The notes beneath the pieces are model-generated. The model worked only from the letters and a program-made list of their open reading frames with translations. It ran no database searches and had not been told where the DNA came from. Of a DNA stretch of 64,000 bases, positions 6,596 to 15,969 are shown piece by piece. The DNA lies in contig CALVMW010000001.1 of NCBI GenBank assembly GCA_944349335.1, positions 549,671 to 613,670 of the forward strand, in the 5' to 3' direction. This stretch comes from an uncultured Bacilli bacterium (GTDB lineage Bacteria; Bacillota_I; Bacilli_A; RFN20; CAG-288). The stretch's first letter is position 1. Each line of letters opens with the position of its first letter. Position numbers and translations under genes: made by a program.

Positions 6596-8830
6596 TTACA
6601 AAACGATACCAGTGATCTGAGGAGTGCCATTGTAAGGAGCATAATAGACTAACATACTGACTTCAGAACCGATAGTAAGAGAACTTGTCTTTTCATCAGT
6701 TAAGAAGTCTTTAGGATTGCTGAAGTAATAAACATCGCCTTCATTACGATCAGAAATCTTGATAGTTCCGTTAGCACTAGCACCGTAAACTAAGATATCA
6801 TCAGTGCAACCTTCACTGACAAGATAGAAGTTACCATATTGGGTACCATCTGTTGAATCAGAATATCTCCAAGAAGTGATAGTACCAGAGACTTCATAGA
6901 CACCGAAAGTCTTAACCATCTCATTGTTGAAATCATCAGTAGTCTTTGAACCATTGACAATTGTTTCACCATTAACAGCTAAGATGACAGCACTGATCTC
7001 TTTTGTAGATCCATAATCAGCACGGATACAAGCAACTGTTAATCTATCACCATCTTTAATATCCTTTGTATATTCATTAGTATTGAAGTCTTTAGCATTC
7101 TCGTATGAATATCTTTCAGTAGCATTATCGAAAACGATAGCATCAGCACTTGCACCAGAGCCATAGACTTGGATACGAGTATCTCCATCTTCAAGATACA
7201 TATTACCATATTGGTCGCCTTTAACATCAGAAGCGGTACCTTCAGTGATATAGATAAACTTACCATCAGTATCATCAGCATTGAATACGGTAGCTAAATC
7301 AGCAAACTGAAGTTCAGGTTCACCGACAGCGGTTAAAATATCGATGACACAAGTAGCAGTAGCTTTACCATATGTAGCAGTGATAGTAACTTCGCCTTGA
7401 GCAAGTAAGTTAACTGTAGCTTCACCAGTAGGATTACCTTCACTGTCGACTGCGGGAGTGACTGTAGCTAAAGTATCATCAGAAGAAGACCAAGTGAGCG
7501 CACCTTCACTAGTACCAGCATAAGCGGCAGAGATAGTAAGTGTAGAACTTGTATATCCTGAAGTTTCATTAACGTTTAAAAGGATCTCATCTTCAGTGAC
7601 TTCTCTAGGTTCAACAGAAGTAATAAGTAAAGCCGCATAAGCATTGCTTGTAGAATAACCGACAAAGAAACCTTCGATATCATAAGCAGTATTCTTTTCG
7701 AAAGTGAACATATCAGAATCGAGGTAAGAAGGTTCGATAGTGACATTAGCACCACCTAAAGAGAGTGTTGTATATCCACCTAATTCACCGGCGATTGTAG
7801 AATAAGAATACTTCTTAAGTTCAGTCTGATCGAAAGAAGTTTTACCGACCCAAGCCTCAGCAACATCAGCAGTAAGAGGAGTAGCTTCAGGAGCAGTAAG
7901 TTCATCAGTAGCTTGTAATTTAGTGACTACAGCAGCGGCTGTAAACTGATAGAAACCACTATATGAACCAGAAATAGTTTCTCTAATACGGAGATGATCA
8001 CCGATTTCATAATCAGTAGGTTTAGCATTAAGATAGTACATAGCAGTAGCTGTACCATCATAAATTAAGACAGAACGAGCATTCTTAGCGACGACAATAG
8101 CATCGACAACAGCATCTTGACCTTTAGCAAGAGTATTTAAAGTGGTTGTTTTATCTTCAGTAGCAACATAGAAATCAAATGAGCAAGAGGTGATTGCAGA
8201 ATCTTTAGCAGTAGCTGTAATGGTTACTTTGGAATCACTAGCAGCAACACCTGTGACAACACCATTCTCATCGACAGTAGCTAAAGTTTCATCAGATGAA
8301 GTCCAATTATAATCGGTAACGACAGTGCTACCATCATTTGATTCAAGTTGTAAAGCTTGAGTCTGTCCGACAACAATAGTATCACTTTCAGGAATAATAG
8401 AGACGTTAGCATAAACACCGATAGGGGCAGTTGTAACAGAAACATCACCACAAGTAATAGTGATAGTAGCTTCACCTAAACCAGCAGCATGGACTACTTG
8501 ACCCATAACTGTTAATACGCTAGTATCAGAAGAAGTAATCTTCATAGCACCAGAAGAGATAAGTGTATAAACATTCTGCTCAGGATCTGTAGTGATATTT
8601 AAAGTCCTATCAGTTCCATTCTGCATAGGTTTTTCAATCTCTTCTTGATTAACAAGAGTGATGCTGTCAATATCGACAGTAGAAGTAGAGGTGCTAGGGG
8701 TAGTAGGTTCAGTAGTATGAGAAGTATCAGGTGTTGAAGAAGATGTACCGATAGAAGATGTCTCAGAGCAGGAAGCTAATGTAACGATTGATAAAAGGCC
8801 GGCTAAGGACAATAGTAACTTTTTTTTCAT
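6596..8830 (-). CDS. Surface lipoprotein with bacterial Ig-like (BIG2) and OB-fold-like domains
   Basis: 744 residues. The signal peptide ends in the lipobox LASC (Cys20), followed by a Ser/Thr/Pro tether. Two BIG2-type Ig-like domains are visible (around 150-220, with WTSSDETLATVDENGVVTGV, and around 425-500, with WSSSDDTLATV). A further OB-fold-like segment lies near 230-310 (VVDAIVVAKNARSVLIYDG). The last ~240 residues hold two tandem related OB-like units, recognisable by YGNMYLEDGD / YGNFYLVSEG, GSGASADAI / GASANGTI and a shared KDF-TxE segment. This is probably a cell-surface binding protein; the ligand is unknown. It is the last gene of the long transporter operon, 34 bases after the zinc-ribbon gene, and related OB-like units occur in the lipoproteins at 9346 and 26318. 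Confidence 0.75.
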   Translation of the reverse strand: MKKKLLLSLAGLLSIVTLASCSETSSIGTSSSTPDTSHTTEPTTPSTSTSTVDIDSITLVNQEEIEKPMQNGTDRTLNITTDPEQNVYTLISSGAMKITSSDTSVLTVMGQVVHAAGLGEATITITCGDVSVTTAPIGVYANVSIIPESDTIVVGQTQALQLESNDGSTVVTDYNWTSSDETLATVDENGVVTGVAASDSKVTITATAKDSAITSCSFDFYVATEDKTTTLNTLAKGQDAVVDAIVVAKNARSVLIYDGTATAMYYLNAKPTDYEIGDHLRIRETISGSYSGFYQFTAAAVVTKLQATDELTAPEATPLTADVAEAWVGKTSFDQTELKKYSYSTIAGELGGYTTLSLGGANVTIEPSYLDSDMFTFEKNTAYDIEGFFVGYSTSNAYAALLITSVEPREVTEDEILLNVNETSGYTSSTLTISAAYAGTSEGALTWSSSDDTLATVTPAVDSEGNPTGEATVNLLAQGEVTITATYGKATATCVIDILTAVGEPELQFADLATVFNADDTDGKFIYITEGTASDVKGDQYGNMYLEDGDTRIQVYGSGASADAIVFDNATERYSYENAKDFNTNEYTKDIKDGDRLTVACIRADYGSTKEISAVILAVNGETIVNGSKTTDDFNNEMVKTFGVYEVSGTITSWRYSDSTDGTQYGNFYLVSEGCTDDILVYGASANGTIKISDRNEGDVYYFSNPKDFLTDEKTSSLTIGSEVSMLVYYAPYNGTPQITGIVL

Positions 8831-8864
8831 TTTTCCCTCCTTAATGGCTTAATGTTATAAAAAG

Positions 8865-9341
8865 TTATTGATAAAACGTCTCATCTTGAATAGTTTTCAA
8901 GAGGCGTGAATATTTGATGCGACGAATTATTCCATTTGTTGTAAAAACGATACCGATAATAATCAGAACCGCAGAAATAGCAAAGCAAACAAGACAGACA
9001 TAGTACTCAGGGCAAGAAGTAACGAGCTCAAAATTGTTAGCAGGTTTATGGGCTAAAAGGAAAAAGATAATACCTAATATCAAAATGATTAATCCAATAA
9101 GATTAAAGGACATTCCAGAAGCAAAGTTATTATGTCCTCTTTGAATTTCAGCATGAGAAGCGGCAGCTAAAGATTTAATCTCTTGTTCAGAGACATCTTT
9201 ATGAATCAGATGAGAGCAACGCGGGCACACGTATTCAACTTTTGTACCTTCATCGATCTCACCTTGAGAAATAGAAAGAGATAATTTCTTTTTCTCAAGC
9301 TTCTTTTCGTTTATCTTTTTTCCACAATGGCAACAATACAT
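8865..9341 (-). CDS. Zinc-ribbon protein with two membrane spans
   Basis: 158 residues. The N terminus has two CxxC knuckles (CHCG at residues 4-7 and CPRC at 39-42) expected to bind one zinc, then a charged helix, then two hydrophobic spans (about 77-97 and 111-133) and a basic tail. The layout resembles the many small zinc-ribbon membrane proteins of Firmicutes with no assigned function. It begins 4 bases after the nuclease-like lipoprotein gene and is probably co-translated with it. Confidence 0.7.
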   Translation of the reverse strand: MYCCHCGKKINEKKLEKKKLSLSISQGEIDEGTKVEYVCPRCSHLIHKDVSEQEIKSLAAASHAEIQRGHNNFASGMSFNLIGLIILILGIIFFLLAHKPANNFELVTSCPEYYVCLVCFAISAVLIIIGIVFTTNGIIRRIKYSRLLKTIQDETFYQ

Positions 9342-9345
9342 AACC

Positions 9346-10818
9346 CTATACCTCTATATCTAATTCACCTAAGAACTCTATATCATCACTAGTTGTCGGA
9401 ACAATCTGGAATCCGACTCTACCACTTGAGAATGTATGATAAGTATAGACACCTTGAATATTGAACTCTTTACCTACAAAGTCATCTAATGTTCTCCAAG
9501 TTAAACCAGGATAATTTTCTCTATCTGGATAGTAAATGAAACCATCTGAAAGATAAATATCATAATCGAGAGCATTACCTTCTAAATCTTCAAGATAAAG
9601 AGTAAGTTCAGTTCCGGCATCATTAACATATCCACCAGAAACTCTAACAGCTTCTGTCAATTTAACAGCACAATTAAGAGCGCTATAATCATCATTCTTT
9701 AATTCACTAGGTACATATTCAAAGACATGAAGTTGCTGTTCCTCAGTATTATCAGCGGCAGAAATTAAAACTTTAGCATCATTTTCAGAAGAAGAGACGA
9801 TAGGGAAATTACCATCTGATAATTGGAAACCAAATTGATCAGAATCTAATCCAAGGCCGCAGACTTGAATATATGCATTAGGCGTAATGTATTTACTCGG
9901 TGGTTGATTCATACCAACGAAGAAATTAATACCTGCATATTCACCGCCTGTACCATCTTCATTCTCATAATAATTCTGAATATAAAGAATATGATTAGAG
10001 AATCCAGCGACTGTACCAACTATTCTTAACTTTGTATTGTCATATTTATTGGTGTAACTTTCTCCGTTACTTTCTGCTTCGATCTGTTTGATAATTTCAT
10101 TCTTTAAATCAAGCAAAGAAACATCAGTATATTCACCATAGTTGAAAAGCGGATCAGGTTCACCAGAGAAAAGATTTAATTTATAATCTCTAGACTGCTG
10201 TTCAGCAGCATAGAAATTATCTGCGTAAAGAGGAATCTCCGCAACATTTTTAACATAAGACCAACCATCTTGAACAATCCAAAGGTTCAAAAGGCTAAGC
10301 TCATCATAGTCGCAGTCTTTTTTCTCTGTATTGACCCAAACTAAGCCAAGATATCTTTCACCTGTTGAATCAAACTTAGGAGTATCGTAAACAGCAGAAA
10401 CTGTAGTTACAACAATCGTTCCATTTTCAGCAGCTTCTTCAAGCTTTTCTTTTGTGAAATTAGAAGCTCCTCTTCCGTACTCTTCAACTCTTCCAGTTGA
10501 TTCAGGAGTATCGATACCACCAAATCTGATCTTGATGACTTCTGCTCTATTCTCTTCTCCATCTGGAGCGTTATTAAAATGAGCAGTATCACCATCGATA
10601 GTGGTCTTTAAAGTGACTTGACCAACACCATCTTCTAAGAAGTTATGACCTTTATAATCGACTGTAAGACGAGAAGAATCGCTATTTACATAATCGATGT
10701 ATTCACTAGAAGAAATAATCGATGAATTACTAGTAGTTTCACATGAAGTTAAGGTAAAGGAAGCAGCAGGAATGACAAGACTAGCTAAGACAAATAAAAC
10801 ATTTTTATGAAGTTTCAT
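9346..10818 (-). CDS. Membrane-anchored staphylococcal-nuclease-like lipoprotein with OB-fold-like C terminus
   Basis: 490 residues from the ATG at 10818, with GTGAGG 6-7 bases upstream; an in-frame GTG four codons earlier is inside that site. The lipobox is LTSC (Cys26). The SNase domain (about 65-215) keeps every catalytic and Ca2+ position of micrococcal nuclease: IDGDT (Asp75, Asp77, Thr78), IRFGGIDTPE (Arg98, Asp103, Thr104, Glu106), EYGRGASNF, and ERYLGLVW (Arg155). It should therefore be an active extracellular Ca2+-dependent DNase/RNase. Residues ~260-350 look like an OB-fold (LRIVGTVAGF, LYIQNYYE, QVCGLGLD). It lies inside the ABC transporter operon, 8 bases after a solute-binding protein gene. 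Mycoplasmas have a nuclease lipoprotein next to homologous transporter genes (MG186 beside MG187-189 in M. genitalium, recalled from memory). Confidence 0.85.
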   Translation of the reverse strand: MKLHKNVLFVLASLVIPAASFTLTSCETTSNSSIISSSEYIDYVNSDSSRLTVDYKGHNFLEDGVGQVTLKTTIDGDTAHFNNAPDGEENRAEVIKIRFGGIDTPESTGRVEEYGRGASNFTKEKLEEAAENGTIVVTTVSAVYDTPKFDSTGERYLGLVWVNTEKKDCDYDELSLLNLWIVQDGWSYVKNVAEIPLYADNFYAAEQQSRDYKLNLFSGEPDPLFNYGEYTDVSLLDLKNEIIKQIEAESNGESYTNKYDNTKLRIVGTVAGFSNHILYIQNYYENEDGTGGEYAGINFFVGMNQPPSKYITPNAYIQVCGLGLDSDQFGFQLSDGNFPIVSSSENDAKVLISAADNTEEQQLHVFEYVPSELKNDDYSALNCAVKLTEAVRVSGGYVNDAGTELTLYLEDLEGNALDYDIYLSDGFIYYPDRENYPGLTWRTLDDFVGKEFNIQGVYTYHTFSSGRVGFQIVPTTSDDIEFLGELDIEV

Positions 10819-10826
10819 TTTGTACC

Positions 10827-12278
10827 TCACATAGCTAATTTAGCTTGATTTTCAGCTTCTTCAAAAGCGCCATCAATATCACCATGTAAGAAAACTTGAG
10901 TGATAATACCACCGGCAGCTTCTCTAGCTGCTGCTGAGCCTTTAAAACAAGGAGTATTAAGATAATGTCCATCAATCTCATTGATAACAGTATCAGCAAC
11001 ATCAGCAACAAACTCTCCTTCTTCTAAGAAGATATTGAAGAAATCTGTATCATAAGAGCTTGTACGAACAGGAACATAACCTTCAGAACCATTGACGCAA
11101 AGCTCAGCATTAACTTCACTTGAAGTTAAATACTTTAAGAATTTCCAAGCATAATCAGCTTTTCTTCCATCGACATCATCAGGTGTCTTAAGTAAGCAAA
11201 GAGTTAAACCTTGAGTGACATAAAGAGGATTATTATCTATCGAAGGAACTCTTGCGATTCCGACATCAAAACCATCTCCTTGCGGGTACTGATAACCAGC
11301 ACCACCGGAAGAACCGACATCAAAAACTACTTGACCTGTTGAGAAATATTCAGAACCATACTTATCACCATTAGCGCCTTTAGTAGTAAATAATCCACGA
11401 TCATAGCAATCTTTTAAAGAAGAAACCATCGATTTAGCTTCATCATTATTAAAGAGAATTTCACCTTCACCGCTATCATTAATATCGATGAAAGGAATAC
11501 CAGCTTGATAAGATTGTGAGATGAATAGATTCTCATCAGAATCATAATAAGCTGGCCAAACTAAATCTCTAGTAATAGGATTAGAAGAATTACTATCATC
11601 TAAGATAAACTGGCAGAAATCCATAAATTCATCCCAAGAGAGATTATTTATAAATTCATCTAAAGCATCACGATTATTGATAGTAGAATCATACCTATAA
11701 GCATAGGCTAAGGCCAAATTAACATTATAGTAAAGAACTTCAGAAGACTTCATCAAAGGCAAAGAATAAATACCTTCTCTAGCATAAGAAGAACCTTCTT
11801 CATAGAAAGCAGTAACAAAATCATCAGCTGGACCATCACCAAGCCATTCTTCAGCTCCAAATGTTGTTTCAGGATTATCGATATAATCTTGAAGATTGAC
11901 AACATAACGACCAGGATCAGAACCTTCACTCTCAAGATATTCAGCTACATGGTCAGGATATGCGACTGCTATAGTCGGATAATTGCCAGTAGGGAATCCT
12001 TTTAAAATCTTATCTAATTGATCATCATAACTTCCTTGATAAGAGAGAGTTATTTTAACATCAACGCCTTCATTCTCTTTTACAAGAGCCGCGAAGTCTT
12101 CTATCTTTTTATTAAGTTCACGAATAACTGTTTGACCAGAAGTATGCCAAAAGGTGATCTCAACAGGATCAGTAGAACTAGATCCACCATTAGAAGTAGA
12201 GGAAGTATCAGAGCACGAAGAAAGACCACCTAATAATAAAGGTAGTATCATTAAGGCAAATAGATTGTGTTTTTTCAT
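10827..12278 (-). CDS. ABC transporter solute-binding lipoprotein (family 1), copy A
   Basis: 483 residues with lipobox LSSC (Cys22) and tether SDTSSTSNGG. The fold is that of a family-1 (UgpB/MalE-like) binding protein: ITFWHTSGQ at the mature N terminus, GFPTGNYPTIAVAYPDHVAEYL, DSDENLFISQSYQAGIPFID and GSSGGAGYQYPQG. It is paralogous to the adjacent copy B (GFP..NYP.I...YPDHVAEYL occurs in both). It would capture a substrate outside the membrane for the permease pair encoded upstream. Annotation as a sugar binder is conventional; the neighbouring nuclease gene makes nucleotides or oligonucleotides an alternative. Confidence 0.85.
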   Translation of the reverse strand: MKKHNLFALMILPLLLGGLSSCSDTSSTSNGGSSSTDPVEITFWHTSGQTVIRELNKKIEDFAALVKENEGVDVKITLSYQGSYDDQLDKILKGFPTGNYPTIAVAYPDHVAEYLESEGSDPGRYVVNLQDYIDNPETTFGAEEWLGDGPADDFVTAFYEEGSSYAREGIYSLPLMKSSEVLYYNVNLALAYAYRYDSTINNRDALDEFINNLSWDEFMDFCQFILDDSNSSNPITRDLVWPAYYDSDENLFISQSYQAGIPFIDINDSGEGEILFNNDEAKSMVSSLKDCYDRGLFTTKGANGDKYGSEYFSTGQVVFDVGSSGGAGYQYPQGDGFDVGIARVPSIDNNPLYVTQGLTLCLLKTPDDVDGRKADYAWKFLKYLTSSEVNAELCVNGSEGYVPVRTSSYDTDFFNIFLEEGEFVADVADTVINEIDGHYLNTPCFKGSAAAREAAGGIITQVFLHGDIDGAFEEAENQAKLAM

Positions 12279-12319
12279 GTTAAACTCCTTTCTTTAATTT
12301 ATCAGATGGTCTATTAAAC

Positions 12320-13837
12320 TTATTGGGGAAGTCCAAGTAAAGCTTGGTTTTCAGCTTCACTGAAGAGTTTATTCATCTCATCATCTGTTAAAAGATGATC
12401 AGCGAGAATAATCTGAGTCATAAGACCACCGACTTCTGTTCTAGCACCAGAAGAACCGACGAAAGCGGGAGAGACAAAGAGAGAATCAGTAACGACATCA
12501 GTACCGCAGAAAATAGCAGATTGAGCCATTAATTTTTCTTTTGTCCAGGCAGAAGAATCAGCTTCAGAAACATATTCTTGATAAAGGTCAGTTTCATAAA
12601 CAGATTTTCTCAAACCCATGTAACCAGTATTGATAGACCAGGCAGTAGCATTATCAGTATTAGAGAGGAACTTATAGAATAACCAAGAAGCTAATTCTCT
12701 ATTAGAATCTTGATGAGATAATATAGCGACACTAGGTCCTTGAGAGATGACATATCTATCATGACCTTTAGCATAAGGAACAGGTGCGACCATAATCTCA
12801 GGGTTAGTAGAAGCATACTGATAACCGACACCACCAGTAGAACCGATAGAGAAGAGGATGTTATTAGTATTGAATAAAGTATTGACGTATTCACTACCGC
12901 CCAAACCACCTTTAGTAATAAGGTAATCGTTTAAAGCATAACTATTCCATTTCTTCATGAGAGCTTTCATCTCATCGTTGTTGAAATCGATAGAACCGCG
13001 ACCGGTGTTAGGATCGATAGAAGTATAAGGAATGTCATACTGCTTAGCTAAGGTGATGAATAAGTTATCATCAGAGTCATAACCAACGATAGCGGGATTC
13101 TCAGGGTCTAAAGAGAAAATCTTAGAAGCAGAGGGAATTTCTTCATCGTTTAAATATTCCATGATAGCAGGGCAGAGAACATCAAATAACTCTTCCCAAG
13201 TAAGATTTTCAATATATTCTTGAGTTACGATACCATTATTACCGATAGCTGTATTATATTTAGAAAGATTTAAACCGATAACTCTACGGTTATAATACAT
13301 AGCTTCAGTAGATTTAGAAAGAGGTAAAGAATAAGTGCCAGAAGCAGAATAATTTCTACCTTCATCTAAATAAGCAGCAGGGATGTCAGCAAGATCCTCT
13401 TCAGTCCAACCATACTCAGAATTGTTGATATAAGGATCGAGGTTAACGGCATAACCATAGTTTAAATATTCAGCGACGTGATCAGGATAGCAATAGATGA
13501 TGTCAGGATAGTTATTAGCAGGGAAACCTTGAATGGTAACATCTTTTAAAGCGTTGTAATCACCATCTTTAATGATGTGATTGACAGTGATGTTAGGTTC
13601 AACTTCTTTAAAATCTTCGATGATATTGTTAATAGTAGGACGATTAGCTTGACCGATATTAGTCCAAAAATCGATAGTGACTGGTTCTTGAATGATGTAA
13701 TCATCATTAACCTCAGTGGTGCTAGAACCACCGAGTTGATTAGAACCACCATTGCTAGTAACTGAAGAAGTTTCAGAGCAGCTAGCAAGAGTTAAAACAC
13801 TAAGCAAAGGGAGAACAAATAACAAATTCTTTTTCAT
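12320..13837 (-). CDS. ABC transporter solute-binding lipoprotein (family 1), copy B
   Basis: 505 residues from the ATG at 13837, which has AGGAGG 6 bases upstream; the open frame extends further but without a ribosome-binding site. The lipobox is LASC (Cys20) with tether SETSSVTSNGG. Family-1 features are IDFWTNIGQANRP, GFPANNYPDIIYCYPDHVAEYL (first 20 residues of the shared block), DSDDNLFITLAKQYDIPY and GSTGGVGYQYAS. It ends in a helix related to the end of copy A (EAENQALLGL versus EAENQAKLAM). Two divergent binding proteins for one permease pair suggest two ligands or ligand sizes. It sits 58 bases after the second permease gene. Confidence 0.85.
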   Translation of the reverse strand: MKKNLLFVLPLLSVLTLASCSETSSVTSNGGSNQLGGSSTTEVNDDYIIQEPVTIDFWTNIGQANRPTINNIIEDFKEVEPNITVNHIIKDGDYNALKDVTIQGFPANNYPDIIYCYPDHVAEYLNYGYAVNLDPYINNSEYGWTEEDLADIPAAYLDEGRNYSASGTYSLPLSKSTEAMYYNRRVIGLNLSKYNTAIGNNGIVTQEYIENLTWEELFDVLCPAIMEYLNDEEIPSASKIFSLDPENPAIVGYDSDDNLFITLAKQYDIPYTSIDPNTGRGSIDFNNDEMKALMKKWNSYALNDYLITKGGLGGSEYVNTLFNTNNILFSIGSTGGVGYQYASTNPEIMVAPVPYAKGHDRYVISQGPSVAILSHQDSNRELASWLFYKFLSNTDNATAWSINTGYMGLRKSVYETDLYQEYVSEADSSAWTKEKLMAQSAIFCGTDVVTDSLFVSPAFVGSSGARTEVGGLMTQIILADHLLTDDEMNKLFSEAENQALLGLPQ

Positions 13838-13895
13838 ACTTTTCCTCCTGATAAGAATTTCCTTTTTTATGTTAATTGCTATAAGCAAAATAACA

Positions 13896-14873
13896 TCAAC
13901 CTTTAATACCAGCACGTCCGACGCCGCGCATGATATATTTTCTAAAGAAGACGAATAGTAAGAATAACGGGACGGTAACTAAGACAGTAGCCGCCATCTG
14001 ATAGCCGTAAGAAATACGGCCTGTATCTGCATCCTGGAACGCTGAACCTCTAAGACCATTAGAGATTAAACGATAGGTAGAATCATTAGTAACTAAGTTA
14101 GGCCAGACATATGAGTTCCAAGTTCCCATAAACTTTAAGATAGTAATAGAGATTAAAGTAGGAAGAGCTAAAGGAACCATAACCTTCCAGAGGAAGGACC
14201 AATCTGACTTACCATCAACTTTAGCAGCTAAATATAATTCATTTGGAATCTGCTTGAAGTTTTGTCGCAATAAGTAAATATAGAAAACTGAAATCCAGAA
14301 TGGAACAATCATAGCTGCATAAGCTTCATAAATCGTTTGATCATTACCGATCCAACCGAAGGAAGCGACAGTAATATAGTTAGAAATAACCATCATTTCG
14401 CCAGGGATCATCATTGTCATAAGGAAGACTAAGAAGAGAGAATCACGACCTTTAAATTGAAGACGAGCAAAAGCAAAAGCGGCGATGATAGTTGTAATTA
14501 AAGTACCGATTGTCGAGAAAACAGCGACAACGATAGTATTTAACATATACTGACCAAAATCAAATGATTCAAAGACGTATACATAATTAGTCCACATAAC
14601 GACAGAAGGGAAGAATGTTTGAGTGATAGCAATAATCTCATTATTTTCCTTTAAAGAAGTGATAATCATCCAATAGAATGGGAAAATCATAATCAAAGCT
14701 AATGCGATGACAACGATATAAAGAATGATAGTTGAGATTACTCCACCTACTTTTTCAGCTTTTTGAATAGAGTGAACTGTCTGTCCAGAATCAGCTAAAG
14801 AAAGAGTGATATGGTCGTTAACTGAAACTTGTTTAAAATCGATATATTGTTTTTTAGCAACAGTACTTTCCAT
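13896..14873 (-). CDS. ABC transporter permease, MalG/UgpE type
   Basis: 325 residues with an unusual ~45-residue N-terminal cytosolic extension, then six membrane spans. The ATPase-contact EAA loop is AAKVDGKSDWSFLWKVMVPLALP, near residues 218-240, and the C terminus RAGIKG is typical of the UgpE/MalG side. It forms the inner-membrane channel with the permease encoded just upstream (10-base gap). Its neighbours are the ATPase and two binding proteins. Confidence 0.88.
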   Translation of the reverse strand: MESTVAKKQYIDFKQVSVNDHITLSLADSGQTVHSIQKAEKVGGVISTIILYIVVIALALIMIFPFYWMIITSLKENNEIIAITQTFFPSVVMWTNYVYVFESFDFGQYMLNTIVVAVFSTIGTLITTIIAAFAFARLQFKGRDSLFLVFLMTMMIPGEMMVISNYITVASFGWIGNDQTIYEAYAAMIVPFWISVFYIYLLRQNFKQIPNELYLAAKVDGKSDWSFLWKVMVPLALPTLISITILKFMGTWNSYVWPNLVTNDSTYRLISNGLRGSAFQDADTGRISYGYQMAATVLVTVPLFLLFVFFRKYIMRGVGRAGIKG

Positions 14874-14883
14874 ATTATCCTCC

Positions 14884-15954
14884 TTAATAGTGTACTCTCT
14901 TTTTCGAGACCCAGAGCTGCAAAGCTGTGAAGATTAAGATAACAACGAAAAGGAAGACAGCAGCTGCAGCCGCATAAGAGGTATGGCCTTGTAAATTATC
15001 ATAAATATAATAAACAATGGTGTACATGTTATAAGAGCCATTAGAAGTACCCGGGCCATTAAATAAAGCAACAATAGAAGTATATTCCTTAAATGCTCCG
15101 ATAAAGGAAGTGACGATGATGTACATGATTTGTGGAGACATTAAAGGAACTGTGATTCTCCATAAAATTTTAGAGTGGCTAGAACCATCGACTTTTGCCG
15201 CATCATAATATTGTTTATCAATACCTTGTAAACCAGATAAGAAAACAAGAATTTTAAAAGGAATAGAAGACCAAATAATGTAGAAGCAAAGAGGAACCAT
15301 CGCTGTCCATCTATCAGCACCATTAATCCATTGTATATCTGAATTAAATATAAAGTTGATAACACCGTTTTGATCAAACATAACGGAGAAAACCATACCG
15401 ATAGCGATAGCGTTAGTAACATAAGGAAGGAAGAAAACAGTTTGTAAGAATTTTTGGAACCATTTAATCGAATTTAAAGCTACTGAAATAAGTAAGGCAA
15501 TCAAAGTAGAAAGAGGAACTGTTAAGAAAACGATAATGAAAGTATTAGGGATAGCATAATTGACGAAATTCCTTTCAATACCTCCGCCACCACCTTCAGT
15601 AAGACCGAAAATGACTCCAAAGTTATCTAAAGTTACACCATCGAAACTACCATCGATATAACTGTAATTATCTAAGAAAGAAATAAAGATAGTATTAATC
15701 AAAGGGTAGAGAAGGAAAACGACTAAAAGGATAAGAACCGGTCCTAAATAAAGCCAAGCTTTCCAATTATTACGGCTAGCAACATCATCAATACCGCTAA
15801 CTTTATAAGCTTTTCTCTTCTTCTTTTCCGGTTTAACAAGACGGATGACAGTGTTAGTCTTCTCGACATAACCTTCCTGATAAGAAGGTCTCTCTTCGAA
15901 GAAGTCGTTAACGGCTGTCATGCTCTTTTGTTCTCGCAATTTTGGTTGTTCCAT
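14884..15954 (-). CDS. ABC transporter permease, MalF/UgpA type
   Basis: 356 residues. The first ~65 residues are a charged cytosolic extension ending in a Lys-rich stretch, followed by six membrane spans. Typical features are LYPLINTIFISFLDNYSY in the first periplasm-side segment and the EAA loop AAKVDGSSHSKILWRITVPL. It pairs with the MalG/UgpE-type permease to form the channel. The gene starts 15 bases after the ATPase gene and has a clear ribosome-binding site (AGAGGAAG). Confidence 0.88.
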   Translation of the reverse strand: MEQPKLREQKSMTAVNDFFEERPSYQEGYVEKTNTVIRLVKPEKKKRKAYKVSGIDDVASRNNWKAWLYLGPVLILLVVFLLYPLINTIFISFLDNYSYIDGSFDGVTLDNFGVIFGLTEGGGGGIERNFVNYAIPNTFIIVFLTVPLSTLIALLISVALNSIKWFQKFLQTVFFLPYVTNAIAIGMVFSVMFDQNGVINFIFNSDIQWINGADRWTAMVPLCFYIIWSSIPFKILVFLSGLQGIDKQYYDAAKVDGSSHSKILWRITVPLMSPQIMYIIVTSFIGAFKEYTSIVALFNGPGTSNGSYNMYTIVYYIYDNLQGHTSYAAAAAVFLFVVILIFTALQLWVSKKRVHY

Positions 15955-15969
15955 AAAACTTCCTCTTTA

